A DNA stretch of 6,555 nt from an uncultured Christensenellaceae bacterium (GTDB lineage: Bacteria; Bacillota; Clostridia; Christensenellales; UBA3700), in the NCBI GenBank assembly GCA_902373595.1, contig CABKMX010000059.1, forward strand, positions 1 to 6,555, written 5' to 3'. Below are positions 6,553 through 6,555 of the stretch, piece by piece. Position 1 is the stretch's first letter. Each line of letters opens with the position of its first letter. The position numbers and the translations under genes are program-made. A model generated the notes under the pieces. That model was not told where the DNA came from. It made no database searches and saw only the letters and a list, made by a program, of their open reading frames with translations.

Positions 6553-6555
6553 TGC
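6552..6555 (+). CDS. Possible start of the next operon gene (expected nspC), cut by the window edge
   Basis: The stop of the CASDH gene is embedded in TGATG, so an ATG at 6552-6554 overlaps it by one base. This is the arrangement of translationally coupled genes and matches the tight packing upstream. The G-rich GGTGGAG (6543-6549) just before it could serve as a ribosome binding site, though its spacing is short. By pathway logic a carboxynorspermidine decarboxylase is expected here, but only one codon and one base are visible, so identity is a guess. Confidence 0.3.

Noticed and set aside
1..6555. Mobile elements, CRISPR arrays, tRNA or rRNA genes
   Set aside because: Looked for on both strands; no repeat array, transposase motif, attachment-site duplication or tRNA cloverleaf was seen.

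Overview
The window is G+C-rich bacterial chromosome. It holds the 5' part of a glutamyl-tRNA synthetase gene (gltX) on the minus strand. Divergent from it is a tightly packed polyamine-biosynthesis operon on the plus strand. The Bacillus-type fold-I arginine decarboxylase and the HIGN-type class I signature of GltX suggest a Firmicutes member of the Clostridia, possibly a gut-type lineage. That placement is an inference from remembered family features, not from a search.

Layout. 1-837 (minus): gltX, N-terminal 279 codons, running off the left edge. 838-1026: divergent intergenic DNA with a gltX promoter, a perfect 9-bp inverted repeat and a plus-strand terminator-like hairpin. 1027-1055: a near-consensus promoter pointing into the operon. 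About 1062-1361: an unusually long (about 300 nt) 5' leader with several stable-looking tetraloop hairpins and no convincing ORF. 1362-6552: five genes that overlap or lie 1-3 bases apart. They are speD (S-adenosylmethionine decarboxylase), speA (arginine decarboxylase), speE (spermidine synthase or other aminopropyltransferase), speB (agmatinase) and a carboxy(nor)spermidine dehydrogenase/synthase (CASDH). An ATG overlapping the last stop codon probably begins a sixth gene, for which carboxynorspermidine decarboxylase (nspC) is the expected candidate.

How the genes work together. SpeA makes agmatine from arginine and SpeB converts it to putrescine. SpeD decarboxylates S-adenosylmethionine and SpeE moves its aminopropyl group onto putrescine to give spermidine. 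CASDH would condense putrescine with aspartate semialdehyde to carboxyspermidine, which a decarboxylase turns into spermidine. The operon therefore encodes the aminopropyl-transfer route and at least the first step of the carboxyspermidine route together. The catalytic residues I looked for in each family are present, and I see no frameshifts or truncations other than the window edges.

The least explained part is the leader at about 1062-1361. It has several GNRA/UUCG hairpins, mutually exclusive helices, a CCUCCC tract complementary to two downstream Shine-Dalgarno sequences, and a 10-bp hairpin with GGAGU in its loop just before the speD ribosome binding site. I match it to no known riboswitch class. 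It is a candidate cis-regulatory RNA for polyamine synthesis, unproven.
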